A stretch of DNA of 64,000 bases from JACVRN01 sp963715565 (GCA_963715565.1 OY970256.1:1302001-1366000); one strand, 5' to 3'. Shown: positions 17,686-28,096, numbered from the stretch's first letter. A program made the numbers and translations. Notes: generated by a model from the sequence alone, not told the origin.

Positions 17686-18533
17686 ATGTCGAAAAGAAAA
17701 GGCTCGCGACAGAGGAAATCAAAGTCCACACGCTCGCGACGAAAGAAGCATGTCATTGTCGGCGCGCTTGGGCTGGCTATTTTACTTTCGCTGGGCACGG
17801 TCGCTGGTCCCTGGAGAGACACTCGCGGCGCGAAGAGTATTCGAGCCCTATTTGGGGGCCGCCACCACCGCCCCCGATCCCACCCGCAAGCAACCCTTCC
17901 AAAGAGTACATCTACGCGGGCGGCAAACTGGTGGCAACTGAAGCGCCGGTGACTTTGGTCGCGCCGGCAAATCTTGCCGCATTAACCTTGTCGAACCTGA
18001 CGCCGGCGCAAGTAAGCATTAGCTGGACTGCCACTCCTGGCGCTGATCACTACGAGGTCGAGCGCGCGACTAACCTGGGCGGCACCTACACCGTTGTCAA
18101 TTCCAACGTGGCGACCACCACCTTTACCGACAACACGGTGACCAGCGTCACGGCTTACCTTTACCGAGTCAGGGCTGTGGACGGCGGCGGCAACGTCTCA
18201 CCGTACAGCAATCTCGATGTGGCGACCGCGATCACCATTACCGACGACACTATTTACATCGCCAGTACGCTCGTCAAAGCAGCACACATAAATGAATTAC
18301 GACAAGCAGTAGACGCTGTCCGCGCGACTGCCAATCTTCCCGCCGCGAACTGGGGAGAAAGCATCACCGCCGGCGTAACCACCGTTCAAGCTGATCATAT
18401 TCAGACTCTGCGCACAAATCTGGATCAGGCTCGAGGTGCTTTGAGTCTACCGCCCTGTTCGTACACGAACGTGGCCGTGGGAGTCCTTATCCAAAAAAAA
18501 TATATCGATGAACTGCGGCAATGTGTCCGTTAG
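17686..18533 (+). pseudogene. Exported fibronectin-III protein, frameshifted
   Basis: The N-terminus starting at ATG 17686 (Lys/Arg-rich, then a hydrophobic helix HVIVGALGLAILLSLGT) is in one frame. From about 17860 the plausible protein continues in the next frame with SKEYIYAGGKLVATE. A fibronectin type III domain follows (~FnIII motif SISWTATPGADHYEVERA to LYRVRAVD), then two copies of an (I/V)KAxHINELRQAV-type module seen in related exoproteins. The shift lies near the homopolymer TTTGGGGGCC. An unbroken frame starting at 17637 exists, but its first ~70 residues are not signal-like. It may be a sequencing slip; otherwise the gene is dead. It sits between the fibre-like and Rhs-like genes. 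Confidence 0.6.
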
Positions 18534-18547
18534 AGGAGTGAAGTCTG

Positions 18548-21500
18548 ATGAACCAGCGATACTCAACCCCATTGCTCCGAATCCTCGTGACCGCGTTGGC
18601 GATCAGTTCTACGTTCCTTTGTATTACCGCTGACACAGCCGCGCAGAATATTCAGTTCACGCAGGGCAGCGTAGGATCCGGCCTGGACAACACGATTCAA
18701 ATTCCAATCATGGGTTATCCCGGTCGCGGCGCAAGCCTGCCGGTGACGCTGTATTACTCATCGCGAGTGTGGCGGCTGGGACACCTCGGCACTGTCAACG
18801 ATGGTTCTTACTACACAACCATTACCGAAGCGATATATGCCGAACACTCAACGGCTGGTTGGAAGACCAGTCTCGACCTGCCGATTATTGAATGGCCGAA
18901 AGAAGAGGATCAGTATTACTACACCGGAAAACAGTTCTGTTTCATATGTAACTCAGGCTTCCGCCGCTTTCGCGTCGCACGTGTTTACATCATCATGCCT
19001 GACGGGTCGAAACATGAACTGCGCGAGAGCGATCAACCGTACGAAGGCGCAATGAGGGTAACCGGTACGTTCTATGCTGTTGACGGCTCGCGCCTGCGCT
19101 ACGACAGCACCAGCGCCAACACGGGGACGCTCTGTATGCCGGACGGATCGCGTTACGTCCTGAACGGATCGACGGCGAAATTCATCGATCGGAATGGGAA
19201 CACCCTGAACTACACCGCGTCAACGCGGCAATGGACAGACACCTTGGGAAGAGTGATCACGGTGCCGCTTCCTGCTAGTCCCACCGTCGGAACGCAGGAA
19301 TACCACGCGGAAGGTCTATCCTTGCCGTACAAGTTAGTCTGGAAGAACCTTTCAGATCCCGGCGTGCTCACACCTGATCCGCAGACCGGACAACCTCCGG
19401 CGCGGAAGCCAGTGGCCAGCCACTATTTGTCGAGTCCCGGGCAAGCGCCGACGAATTATCTCGGCAGTAATTATCCGCAAGGTTGGTTGAATAGCCTTTT
19501 CGTAACGGACCAACCGGACACGGATTCGCCATTCACCTACGTTGTTCAGCGCTATGTTCCGGGCACACCATACGGCACTGCGCCCTTCGATGCGATCGTG
19601 CTTACCGAGGTCGAACTGCCGAATGGCCTGAAGTACAAGTTCAGCTATAACATTTATGGTGAGATCGACAAGATCACTTATCCCACGGGTGCGTACGAGC
19701 AATATGCATTGGACGACGCGCCGCCCATCGGTGATCTCAAACCCCCGTACGCCCAAATGAACCGCGTGGTAACGCAGAGGCAACTCAGCGCGAAAGGCGA
19801 TGGCAGCGACCTGGCGACTTGGCAGTACGCCGTCTCTGCGTTACCGAACACTCAGAACCCTACGACACAGGTGATTTCAACGACGGCGCCCGACAATTCT
19901 TATTCAGAAGTCTACAAATACAACTTTGAGGCCCCGCTTCAACCCGGGACTCATAGCAATCCGCACTATTGGCCGTTCGGGTGGGAAGACGCGCGGCAGG
20001 GAATGGTTTACGAGGAACGCACGTATGACAAGCCGCCCAGTCAGGGAGGCGTCATGCTTCGACGTTCATTAACGGATTTCGCCTGGGATGATAATTCCAT
20101 CCCGCCGCGGATAGGTCTGCCGGGCGAGCAGTGGGTGCATGCGTTTCGCAACGCGCGTCCTACTAAGAGCGTAAGTCTAATTCTCGATACGGGCGGCGAT
20201 GCGCTCGCGAAGTTGATTACTTACGGCTACAACTCGAATCCGGCTTACAGGTTCACGACCGGTTTCGATCGAACTGATATGGCTGAGACTCACTTCGCCT
20301 CAGTTCCCCAGTCGTCGGCGCAGGCTGACAACGTTGCCACGATTTCCACGGCGTACACGTTTCCGTCCGCGAGCAGCTCGGTCACGACATATCTCGATGA
20401 TGCGGCTTATCAGAGTCGGCATATTCTCGGTTTGGCAACTTCGGTTCTACTCAAGGATGAACTCGGCAATATTGTTTCAAAGAGCGAATCGTTCTATGAC
20501 GAGGCGGCTTATCCGCTGCTCACGTACGGTGACCTCACCGGTCCTGATTACAACGATCCGGGCACCAGTGCTCGCGGCAACGTAACCACGGCCAGGCGTT
20601 ATTCAGACATTGGCGCTGGTATCTATCTCGAAACACACGCGCAGTTCGATCAATGCGGGAACGTCAGAAACACCTGGAACGAACGTGGCATCCAATCGTC
20701 GGTCGAATACTCGTCCACTTACAAGCACGCCTATGCCACTGAATCGACGACGGCGATTCCGGACCCGACTGGAGCGCACGGATCGAACGCTGCCTTTACC
20801 TCGAGCAGCACCTTCGATTACACGACCGGTTTACTGTTGACGGCGACCGACGTCAACGGACAGGTAACTACCTTCAGTTACACGGACGATCAAAGCCAGC
20901 AAGACGCCATGAACCGCTTGCGCAAAGTCACGCGGCCTGATGGGAGCTGGACCAAATACAGTTTTGGCGAAACGCTCGGCAACCTGTTCACCCTGACGGA
21001 AACGCAACAGGATGCGAGCCGCACCGTTAAGGTCTATCAGTATGCGGATCCAATGGGGCGAGTCAGCCGCAGCTTCGCAAGCGAAGGCGGCGGCAATTAC
21101 ATTGCCACCGACACGATTTATGATCAGATTGGCCGGGTCTGGAAGGTCTCGAATCCATATCGCACGACGACGCTCAACGGAATTGCCGATATTACCCACA
21201 CGACCGACTGGATGGTCTCACACTACGATGCAATGTCGCGGTTGGATTCCGTCACGCTGCCTGACGCGTCGCAGGTCCTTACCACCTATCAGGGAAACTA
21301 TACGACTGTCACAGATCAGGCCGGTCGGCAAAGACGGCAGAAGACCGATGCACTGGGCCGAATTGTGCGTGTTGATGAACCGAACTTGAGCGGCAGTCTG
21401 GGTGCCGTTGATACGCCCACACAGCCAACATATTACGACTACAGCACGCAGGGTAATTTGGTCCACATAACTCAGGGCACGGGCAGCGGCACGATGCAAC

Positions 21501-23980
21501 ATCGCTATTTCAAATACGATGCGCTGGGACGGCTCACTTACGAGCGGCAGGTGGAACAAGCGGGCACACACACGGCTTCAGATCCCTTGACCGGCAACAC
21601 GGTGTGGTCGCGCAAGCTCGTTTATGACGAGACGATTGGCGGCGTGACGTATTCGGGCCTGCTCACCAGCGGCTACGATGCGCGTAACATTCGCACTGAG
21701 TTTCGTTACGATAATCTGAATCGCATTTATCAGGTGAGTTACTCAGATGGCACGCCAACGGTCAGCAACTTCTACGATCAACCGGCTACCGGTTACTTCA
21801 ACAGGGCACACCTCACGCAGGCTTCTACCGCGGCGGCAGGAGCGATTCCAGCAACATCGCAGACTTACATGTTCGATTTGATGGGACGGGTCGGATACAG
21901 CCAGCAAACAGTGGGTGACCAGTCTTACATGATGGATCAATACACTTACAATTTCGGGGGCGCACTCACGAGCCAGAAATATCCCTCCGGCAGGTTAGTT
22001 ACATACGGATTCGACGATGGCGCGCGCCTCTCGCAAGTTTCCAGCGGCAGCAGGACCTACGCAAATCAATTTGACTACAGCACGACGCACGGACTGCTCA
22101 AGTCAGTGACGCTTGGCAATGGCGCGGTAGAAAGCTTTAGCTATAACTCACGGCTCCAAATGAAGAGCATTGACCTCACTCGCAACGGCGTACAGCTTCA
22201 GCACTACGATTACAAGTATGGTGTTTACAATCCAGCCACAAACACGCTTGACGAGACGAAGAACACCGGCCAAATCGCACGCATCCAGGGCTCCATCGCC
22301 ACGCAGATGCAATGGCAACAGAACTTCGCGTATGACTCGCTTGGTCGGCTGTCATCGGCGCGCGAGTTTCGTGGCGATAATCCGACCCCCTTAGGACAAG
22401 TATGGCTGGTTAATTACGAGTACGACGTCTTTGGCAATCGCTACCAGAAGCAGGCACAGAACGGCAGCAACCCGTTCACGCCGGTCTGGGTCGAAGACGG
22501 ACAAATCAATCCCGCGAACAACCAATACAATTCCGGTGTGACTTACGATGACGCCGGCAACCTCACGGTCGATTCCAAGTTCAGCAACCTTCAGTTCCAG
22601 TACGACGCCAACAATCGACGGAGGCAGAGTGCGAACCTTGATGGTTCGAACGCAATCGTAAGTGTTTTCAATGCCGGCGGACAGCGCGTCGCGACGCAAA
22701 TTGGCGGTGCGCTAGCGAATGTGCTTGTCTATGACGCGATGGGGAAACTTGTAGCCGAGTACGGTTCCGCTCCGCTACCACCAGCAAGTACCGGAACTCA
22801 ATTCGTGACCAGCGATCTGCAAGGCTCGCCCCGTGTAATCATGAATGCATCCGCCACCGTTGTTTCCCGGCATGACTATGCGCCCTTCGGCGAAGACATT
22901 CCGGGCAGCGTTGGCATGCGCTCGGGCACCTCGGGTTATGCTCAACTCGACGGTATCAGGCAGAAGTACGCGGGGATGGAAAATGACGATGCGACCGGCA
23001 TGTCGCATACGCTCTGGCGTCAGTACGACAATTTGTCGGCGCGTTGGACAGCACCCGATCCTTACGGCGGAAGTATGTCGATCGCGAGTCCACAGTCTTT
23101 CAATCGTTATGCGTATGTTGAAAATGACCCCGTCAACAAAGTCGATCCTCTTGGACTAATGCTCTCGGACATTGGCGTATTTCAGACCAATGACCCTGCC
23201 GAAGCCCGGCGCGAAGAGCAAAAGAGTCTGCGGGCGCATCAAATGGCGGTTAATGAGCAGTACGCTCGTTCGCACGGAGGCAGGGTTGAATATGACAAGA
23301 AGACCGGTCGCGCCACTTTTCACCGCGTCCAGACCGCCAGTCTTGGTGGAATCGCAGGGGGTCTGGAAGGACTTCCTCCTCCGACGGGAAACGCGGGCGG
23401 CTCACGCAATGAAGGCGATCCTCCCGCGACAGCTTCCATTAACGTTGTCGGCGGGGACGCCCCGTTTGCTGCGGCCCAAAAGGAAACGACCGACATCTCG
23501 CTCGTGTATTTCATTGCTGATAAGCGGTTAATTATCGCGCGATTTGTTCAAAGCCCGAGCGATAGAATACCCAAACACGATGGCGAGTTCATTATAAACA
23601 ATGTGACTTCAGGCGTTGGAGACTGCATGAACGACACCCAGTGCATGAACCGAAGGGACACGGGCCCAATCCCCGAAGGTCACTACAAAATAAACACGAA
23701 GGATCTCACGGAAGCATCAGTTGTGCGCCAACTCGCGAGACAGGCAACAGGCAACGGCGATTGGGGAACTTTTCGTGTCCCAATTCACCCTCTTCCGGGA
23801 ACAGAAACATTTGGCCGCGACGGATTTTATTTGCACGGCGGCAGTAAGGAAGGCTCAAAAGGGTGCATCGATGTGGGTGGCGGCCTCGCAGGCGACAGCG
23901 CCACCATTCGGTTGGTTCGGTGGATGAAAGCAGATACTGACGGTAAGATAAGTCTGACTGTGCTTAGACGAGACAGGTAA
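18548..23980 (+). CDS. Sec-exported Rhs/YD-repeat protein with L,D-transpeptidase-like tip
   Basis: 1810 residues; GAGG lies ~10 bases before the ATG. Signal peptide ~1-32. Residues ~150-1500 are YD/Rhs repeats (for example YDALGRLTYERQ, YDVFGNRYQKQ) that build a hollow cocoon. The Rhs-associated core ends near residue 1538 with NRYAYVENDPVNKVDPLGL, after which a variable toxin tip starts. The tip (~1660-1810) contains GPIPEGHYKI near 1703 and FYLHGG...GSKGCIDV near 1758-1770, with the His and Cys of the L,D-transpeptidase-like DUF2778/Tlde1 fold, a peptidoglycan-attacking domain known from type VI effectors. Target and enzyme activity are inferred. A small lipoprotein-like gene follows after 4 bases, a likely immunity gene. 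Confidence 0.85.
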   Translation: MNQRYSTPLLRILVTALAISSTFLCITADTAAQNIQFTQGSVGSGLDNTIQIPIMGYPGRGASLPVTLYYSSRVWRLGHLGTVNDGSYYTTITEAIYAEHSTAGWKTSLDLPIIEWPKEEDQYYYTGKQFCFICNSGFRRFRVARVYIIMPDGSKHELRESDQPYEGAMRVTGTFYAVDGSRLRYDSTSANTGTLCMPDGSRYVLNGSTAKFIDRNGNTLNYTASTRQWTDTLGRVITVPLPASPTVGTQEYHAEGLSLPYKLVWKNLSDPGVLTPDPQTGQPPARKPVASHYLSSPGQAPTNYLGSNYPQGWLNSLFVTDQPDTDSPFTYVVQRYVPGTPYGTAPFDAIVLTEVELPNGLKYKFSYNIYGEIDKITYPTGAYEQYALDDAPPIGDLKPPYAQMNRVVTQRQLSAKGDGSDLATWQYAVSALPNTQNPTTQVISTTAPDNSYSEVYKYNFEAPLQPGTHSNPHYWPFGWEDARQGMVYEERTYDKPPSQGGVMLRRSLTDFAWDDNSIPPRIGLPGEQWVHAFRNARPTKSVSLILDTGGDALAKLITYGYNSNPAYRFTTGFDRTDMAETHFASVPQSSAQADNVATISTAYTFPSASSSVTTYLDDAAYQSRHILGLATSVLLKDELGNIVSKSESFYDEAAYPLLTYGDLTGPDYNDPGTSARGNVTTARRYSDIGAGIYLETHAQFDQCGNVRNTWNERGIQSSVEYSSTYKHAYATESTTAIPDPTGAHGSNAAFTSSSTFDYTTGLLLTATDVNGQVTTFSYTDDQSQQDAMNRLRKVTRPDGSWTKYSFGETLGNLFTLTETQQDASRTVKVYQYADPMGRVSRSFASEGGGNYIATDTIYDQIGRVWKVSNPYRTTTLNGIADITHTTDWMVSHYDAMSRLDSVTLPDASQVLTTYQGNYTTVTDQAGRQRRQKTDALGRIVRVDEPNLSGSLGAVDTPTQPTYYDYSTQGNLVHITQGTGSGTMQHRYFKYDALGRLTYERQVEQAGTHTASDPLTGNTVWSRKLVYDETIGGVTYSGLLTSGYDARNIRTEFRYDNLNRIYQVSYSDGTPTVSNFYDQPATGYFNRAHLTQASTAAAGAIPATSQTYMFDLMGRVGYSQQTVGDQSYMMDQYTYNFGGALTSQKYPSGRLVTYGFDDGARLSQVSSGSRTYANQFDYSTTHGLLKSVTLGNGAVESFSYNSRLQMKSIDLTRNGVQLQHYDYKYGVYNPATNTLDETKNTGQIARIQGSIATQMQWQQNFAYDSLGRLSSAREFRGDNPTPLGQVWLVNYEYDVFGNRYQKQAQNGSNPFTPVWVEDGQINPANNQYNSGVTYDDAGNLTVDSKFSNLQFQYDANNRRRQSANLDGSNAIVSVFNAGGQRVATQIGGALANVLVYDAMGKLVAEYGSAPLPPASTGTQFVTSDLQGSPRVIMNASATVVSRHDYAPFGEDIPGSVGMRSGTSGYAQLDGIRQKYAGMENDDATGMSHTLWRQYDNLSARWTAPDPYGGSMSIASPQSFNRYAYVENDPVNKVDPLGLMLSDIGVFQTNDPAEARREEQKSLRAHQMAVNEQYARSHGGRVEYDKKTGRATFHRVQTASLGGIAGGLEGLPPPTGNAGGSRNEGDPPATASINVVGGDAPFAAAQKETTDISLVYFIADKRLIIARFVQSPSDRIPKHDGEFIINNVTSGVGDCMNDTQCMNRRDTGPIPEGHYKINTKDLTEASVVRQLARQATGNGDWGTFRVPIHPLPGTETFGRDGFYLHGGSKEGSKGCIDVGGGLAGDSATIRLVRWMKADTDGKISLTVLRRDR

Positions 23981-23984
23981 ATAG

Positions 23985-24530
23985 ATGAAAGTCTTCAACA
24001 GATGGCCGCCTGATAGACGTAGATCGCTTGGTCAGCGAATAGTTTCCCTGTGTCTGCTGATCACGGGCATGTATGGATCTTGGGTTACTTCGGCCTGTTC
24101 GACTCCCTCTGGGACACCCGCGCAGGCCCTCGAAGCGTTTTACATGAATAAGGGACCTGAAGAAACGTTGATGGATCCGCTCATCCTCGCCGGAGAGCCG
24201 GTCGTGCCCCTAGTGATTGAAAGAATCAAGGACAGGCAGATGCCTAGACGCAGATATGCCATTGGCTTCCTTGGCAACGGCTCTTATAAGCAAGCCCTCC
24301 CCGTGTTGCAGACCATTCTTCAAGATGGATCAGAGCTTGATTACATCCGCGCTGATGCGTTGCATTCAATTTACCAGATCGACTCGGCATTAGCGCTAAA
24401 GTACGCTGCAGCATACAAGACCGAATCGAATGATCTAGGCCAAGTATCACAAGATCTTATTCTTAATCGACGCCTCGTGCCGGCCCGAAGGACATATCGC
24501 GAAGCTTGGCTGGCAAGTCGGATTGAATAG
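23985..24530 (+). CDS. Putative periplasmic immunity lipoprotein (HEAT-like)
   Basis: 181 residues, starting 4 bases after the Rhs stop and so translationally linked. A hydrophobic leader (~16-37) ends in VTSAC, a plausible lipobox with Cys near residue 38. The rest has short helical repeats (GEPVVPLVIERIKD, YKQALPVLQTIL) resembling HEAT/PBS-lyase-type repeats. A toxin that cuts or edits peptidoglycan needs its inhibitor in the periplasm, which a lipoprotein would satisfy. Function is inferred from position and topology; no family name is claimed. Confidence 0.65.
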   Translation: MKVFNRWPPDRRRSLGQRIVSLCLLITGMYGSWVTSACSTPSGTPAQALEAFYMNKGPEETLMDPLILAGEPVVPLVIERIKDRQMPRRRYAIGFLGNGSYKQALPVLQTILQDGSELDYIRADALHSIYQIDSALALKYAAAYKTESNDLGQVSQDLILNRRLVPARRTYREAWLASRIE

Positions 24531-24590
24531 CGGGCACCACGATTTGATGATCACACCGTACGTTTGAGCAGCGCTCCTTGTTTAATGTAG

Positions 24591-25502
24591 TTGAGGTCGA
24601 CAGACCCTTGGGGCGCAACGAGCAGCCAGACTTATCCTTCCGGCCGCGTGGTCAATTACGCCTTCGACGCCGCCGCCCGCCTGTCCATAGTTTCCAGCAG
24701 CAGCACGGTCTACGCGAATCAATTCGATTACAGCACGTCAGAGGGTCTCTTGAAACAGGTGACCCTCGGCAATGGCGCCGTCAAAAGCTTTCTTTACAAC
24801 TCACGCTTGCAAATGAAGAGCATTGATCTGACGAAGAACGGAATGCAGCTTCAGCATTACGACTACAAGTACGGTGTTTACAATCCGGCCAACAACACGC
24901 TTGATGAGAGCAAGAATACCGGCCAGATTGCGCGGATCGAAGGCTTCATCGCGACCGCGAAACATTGGCAACAGAATTTTGCCTACGATGTGTTAGGGCG
25001 TTTGTCTTCAGCGCGCGAGTTTCGCGGCGACAATCCCACTCAATCGGGACAAGTTTGGTTGACGAACTACGAATACGATGTATTTGGGAATCGCTATCAG
25101 AAGCAGGCACAAAATCTCGCTAATCCGTTCATGCAAATCTGGACCGAAGATGCCGACATCAACAAGAACACGAATCGCTACGCGGCCGGACTGACGTATG
25201 ACGACGCAGGCAACGTGACCGTCGATTACAAGTTCCGCAATCTCTCGTTCCAATACGACGCGAACAATCGCCAGAAACAGAGCAGCGACGGCACGACTGC
25301 GACCGTCAGTGTTTACGACGCGGGCGGCCAGCGTGTGGCAACGCAGCTCGCGGGTGCGCTGACGAATGTGCTCGTGTACGACGCGAGCGGCAAATTGCTC
25401 GCTGAGTACGGTTCACCCTCGCCGACCCAGGGCACCCAGTACGTGTTTGATGATCAGCAAGGTTCGCCGCGTGTAATTCCACCACCAGCATTGGCGGCCT
25501 GA
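24591..25502 (+). pseudogene. Orphan Rhs/YD-repeat fragment
   Basis: 303 codons starting at a weak TTG. Almost colinear with residues ~1137-1425 of the Rhs protein upstream: both contain YPSGR, GLL(K)..TLGNGAV, YKYGVYNPA, RLSSAREFRGDNPT and YDVFGNRYQKQAQN. It stops with QGSPRVI and seven unrelated residues, so it lacks the core end and any toxin tip. Rhs loci often keep such displaced 3' copies, which can recombine with the main gene and swap tips; this one no longer has a tip to donate. No start signal or export signal is visible. Confidence 0.8.
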
Positions 25503-25956
25503 TTCCCTCGGCTCACACAAATTTCTTAGCAATTTGACGAGGCCCGGCAGATTAAGTGGCTAAATGGGCGTAATCCGATACGGCGATTAGTACGTCTAAC
25601 TTGTAATTACACCCGCCTTTCAGGAGTACCTGGGCGAACAAAATTCCGGCAACAGCACGGCAACCGGCAACCAGTAACCCATTCCACAAAACAAGCCGAA
25701 TAACTTGGCGGTCGCGGCAACAATTAACCTTCAACAACTGCTTTATTTTCCGCGCGCCGAGAGTGGTCCTGACGAAGCTCGACGGCTTATTTTTCTTTTC
25801 GGGCTGGTGGGGAAAAAGTGGATTCGGGTTCTTTATCGGACGCGGGTTTTCACTTGTAACTATTCACCTACCCGAAGTGATTCTGTAAGGCGAGTTGTTT
25901 GCCATTGAGTAAATGTTCCAGATCGGTCCGGGTGCTTGCGGTCAGTTAGCCTCTCT
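25503..25956. other. Intergenic region
   Basis: About 450 bp downstream of the Rhs fragment and downstream of the convergent disrupted gene. I see no supported gene, repeat or terminator beyond short imperfect stems. Confidence 0.5.
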
Positions 25957-26347
25957 CTATCTCCTCTTCCCGGAGCACCGCTGAGCGTTCTTATTATCAA
26001 GAATCAGGTGAGTGTCGGAGTTTAGAGCGACCGGGACGAACCAACTGCAACTTATAGAAGAGGCCGAGCGCCCTGCGCCTCTCGTTTCAAAGAGGCCGTA
26101 TAAATAATAATTCCCCGGCTGCACAGAGACTTTTCCTTTGCCAGCAAAGTCGGTCTCAAAGCTGGTCACAACAGCTTCTTTGAGCACCTTTAAAACCGCA
26201 TTGACCATCTCGGGCTCTTTCTCATACAAGATCGCGTACATGAGGACGTTGAAAAACAAATCCTCTTTTGAGGTGGTCTGCCCAAATTCAGCCCTCGGTT
26301 GTAATCCGGCGGCATCGGCAAGTTCGGTCGCACTTTTATTTAGGATA

Positions 26348-27404
26348 GGCGTTGTTGCATAAATAGCTACGGAGACGGCAGTGCTGGTAATCTTGATGTG
26401 TGACCAAGAAGAAAACCAAACGCACTTACCGTCTCCGCAACTGGAGTCAATATAACAAAGCTCTGGTCAGGCGTGGAAGTCTGACCGTCTGGCTCAGCCA
26501 AGATGTCCTTGCTGCATGGAATAACACAGCGCGCACGGGCAAGCGCGGCAAGACGGCCTTCTACACTGACACCGCTATCCTGTGCATGGCGACTTTGGAA
26601 GAGGTGTATGGCTTGCCCTTGCGCGCCACCGAAGGGTTGACGCGCTCGGTTGTCCGGCTGCTCGGCGTCGAATTGAGCGTGCCCTGTTACACGACGCTCT
26701 CGCGCCGTCGCCGATCCTTGGAAGTCGAGTTGCCGCGCCTTCGCAAGTCGGAGCCGTTGCACATGGTGGTGGATTCGACAGGCGTCAAGGTCTATGGCGA
26801 GGGCGAATGGACAGTGCGTCAGCACGGATACACGCGTCGCCGCACATGGCGCAAACTGCATCTGGGTGTGGACGAAGCCACGCATGAGTTTGTCGCGGTT
26901 GTCGTCACAACCAACTCGTTCAAGGACTCGCAGATGCTTCCCGACTTGCTTGAGCAGGTCGAGGACGAGATCAAGCAAGTGAGCGCCGATGGAGCCTACG
27001 ATAGCCGCAACTGTTATGACGCCCTGAGAGCGAGAGCAGCGCGGGCGGCGATCCCGCCGCAGAAGCGGGCACGTATTTGGCAGCACGGCAACACGAAAGC
27101 GGAAAGGCACATCCGCGATGAGAACTTGCGTGCCATCAGGCAAAAGGGGCGGAGACAGTGGAAGCGCGAGAGTGGTTATCATCGCCGTTCTTTGGCTGAG
27201 ACGCAGGTCTTTAGAGTAAAGATGATCTTCGGCGAGCGGGTTAGTGCACGCAGTTTTGAGGGGCAGGCGGCGCAGTTGCTGGTGCGGTGTGCAACGCTGA
27301 ACCGGATGACGCACTTGGGAATGCCTGTGAGCTACGCCGTGTGAGCCACGGTTGATTCCAATTGTGGAAGAGACTGTGCTCATTTCGATTTATGCAACAA
27401 CACC
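26348..27404 (+). mobile_element. IS5-family (IS903-type) insertion sequence
   Basis: 1057 bp between two copies of the 9-bp target duplication TTTAGGATA (26339-26347 and 27405-27413). Ends are GGCGTTGTTGCATAAAT at the left, and its inverse with one mismatch (GGTGTTGTTGCATAAAT) at the right. Length, end sequence and 9-bp duplication all match the IS903 group. Confidence 0.93.
26400..27344 (+). CDS. IS5/IS903-type DDE transposase
   Basis: 314 residues from GTG 26400. N-terminal region NWSQYNKALVRRGSLTVWL and LRATEGLTRSVVRLLG as in IS5 transposases. DDE catalytic positions are visible: the Asp in MVVDSTGVKVYG (~residue 124), the Asp in SADGAYDS (~199), and the Glu in the C-terminal YHRRSLAETQVFRVK segment (~266) with its R..E..K spacing. 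The frame is intact with correct ends, so the element is probably recent and may still move. Confidence 0.93.
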   Translation: MTKKKTKRTYRLRNWSQYNKALVRRGSLTVWLSQDVLAAWNNTARTGKRGKTAFYTDTAILCMATLEEVYGLPLRATEGLTRSVVRLLGVELSVPCYTTLSRRRRSLEVELPRLRKSEPLHMVVDSTGVKVYGEGEWTVRQHGYTRRRTWRKLHLGVDEATHEFVAVVVTTNSFKDSQMLPDLLEQVEDEIKQVSADGAYDSRNCYDALRARAARAAIPPQKRARIWQHGNTKAERHIRDENLRAIRQKGRRQWKRESGYHRRSLAETQVFRVKMIFGERVSARSFEGQAAQLLVRCATLNRMTHLGMPVSYAV

Positions 27405-27790
27405 TTTAGGATATAAAAAGTAGTGCGGGTGGCCGGGACGACGCTGCCATCGGTGAAGACAAGTCCTGTTTCAATATCAAGGCTCACTTTAGCCAGCGCA
27501 GGAGGGGTGGCCGGGCCGGGAAGAATCTCGTAAGTCCCGTCGTCTTTGAGCAGTACCGTGCGCCCGTCTTCGGTCTTGGCCGTGGCAACCGTCTTCGCTG
27601 GAGCCTTAGCCGGTTCCTTCTTTACGGGCGGCCTTCATTGACCATAGCAGGGAGTCGCGATCAACGCGAAAAGAATGAGGATGATCGTTTGCTTCATCGG
27701 CTTTGGCAATCGTGGTAAGCGTCTCATGTCGCAGATTGTAGCGCAGTCTCTTGGGTAAGGGCGCGGAACGGAGCATGCACAAAGGGATGA

Positions 27791-28096
27791 TTAATGTACG
27801 CTATCATCTGCCTTATAATCAGCCCTTACATCTATCCCTAATACCTCCTCACAAATTTCTTCAACCACCTCATCGTTAATGTGTTCAAACAATATACCAT
27901 GAACCTTCCACTTCTCAGGATGGGGATACATCTTGGGCAGTCGCTCCAGCGCATCCGCATTTGCTTTGTGGGATAAGTCTTCTACGCCATCCCACAATAA
28001 ATAGCCGACGATGAATCGGTTGGGTATAGCATCAGCCGGCAGGGGCACTTTGCTAATGAATTCGGCGCAATACAAGACAAGCCTTTTTTTAATCAT
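27791..28096 (-). CDS. Small hypothetical protein
   Basis: 101 residues, from ATG 28096 with a weak AAGG ~10 bases upstream. Acidic C-terminus (EEICEEVLGIDVRADYKADD), no signal peptide or membrane segment, no motif I recognise. It lies alone between the disrupted gene and the tRNA-like cluster, both of which suggest a rearranged stretch. Confidence 0.55.
   Translation of the reverse strand: MIKKRLVLYCAEFISKVPLPADAIPNRFIVGYLLWDGVEDLSHKANADALERLPKMYPHPEKWKVHGILFEHINDEVVEEICEEVLGIDVRADYKADDSVH

Larger units (their letters stand above)
25957..27697 (-). pseudogene. Exported protein gene broken by a nonsense codon and an IS903-type insertion
   Basis: Reading from ATG 27697 on the minus strand gives a clean signal peptide (MKQTIILILFALIATPCYGQ), then an in-frame TGA at 27635-27637. 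The same frame continues with VKKEPAKAPAKTVATAKTED and TVLLKDDGTYEIL up to the IS at 27405. Removing the IS and one 9-bp copy rejoins the frame exactly (FYILNKSATELADAAG) and it runs to the stop at 25957, ending LNSDTHLILDNKNAQ. The restored product would be ~225 residues, periplasmic or secreted. Both lesions mean it cannot be made. The family is not recognised. Confidence 0.8.
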
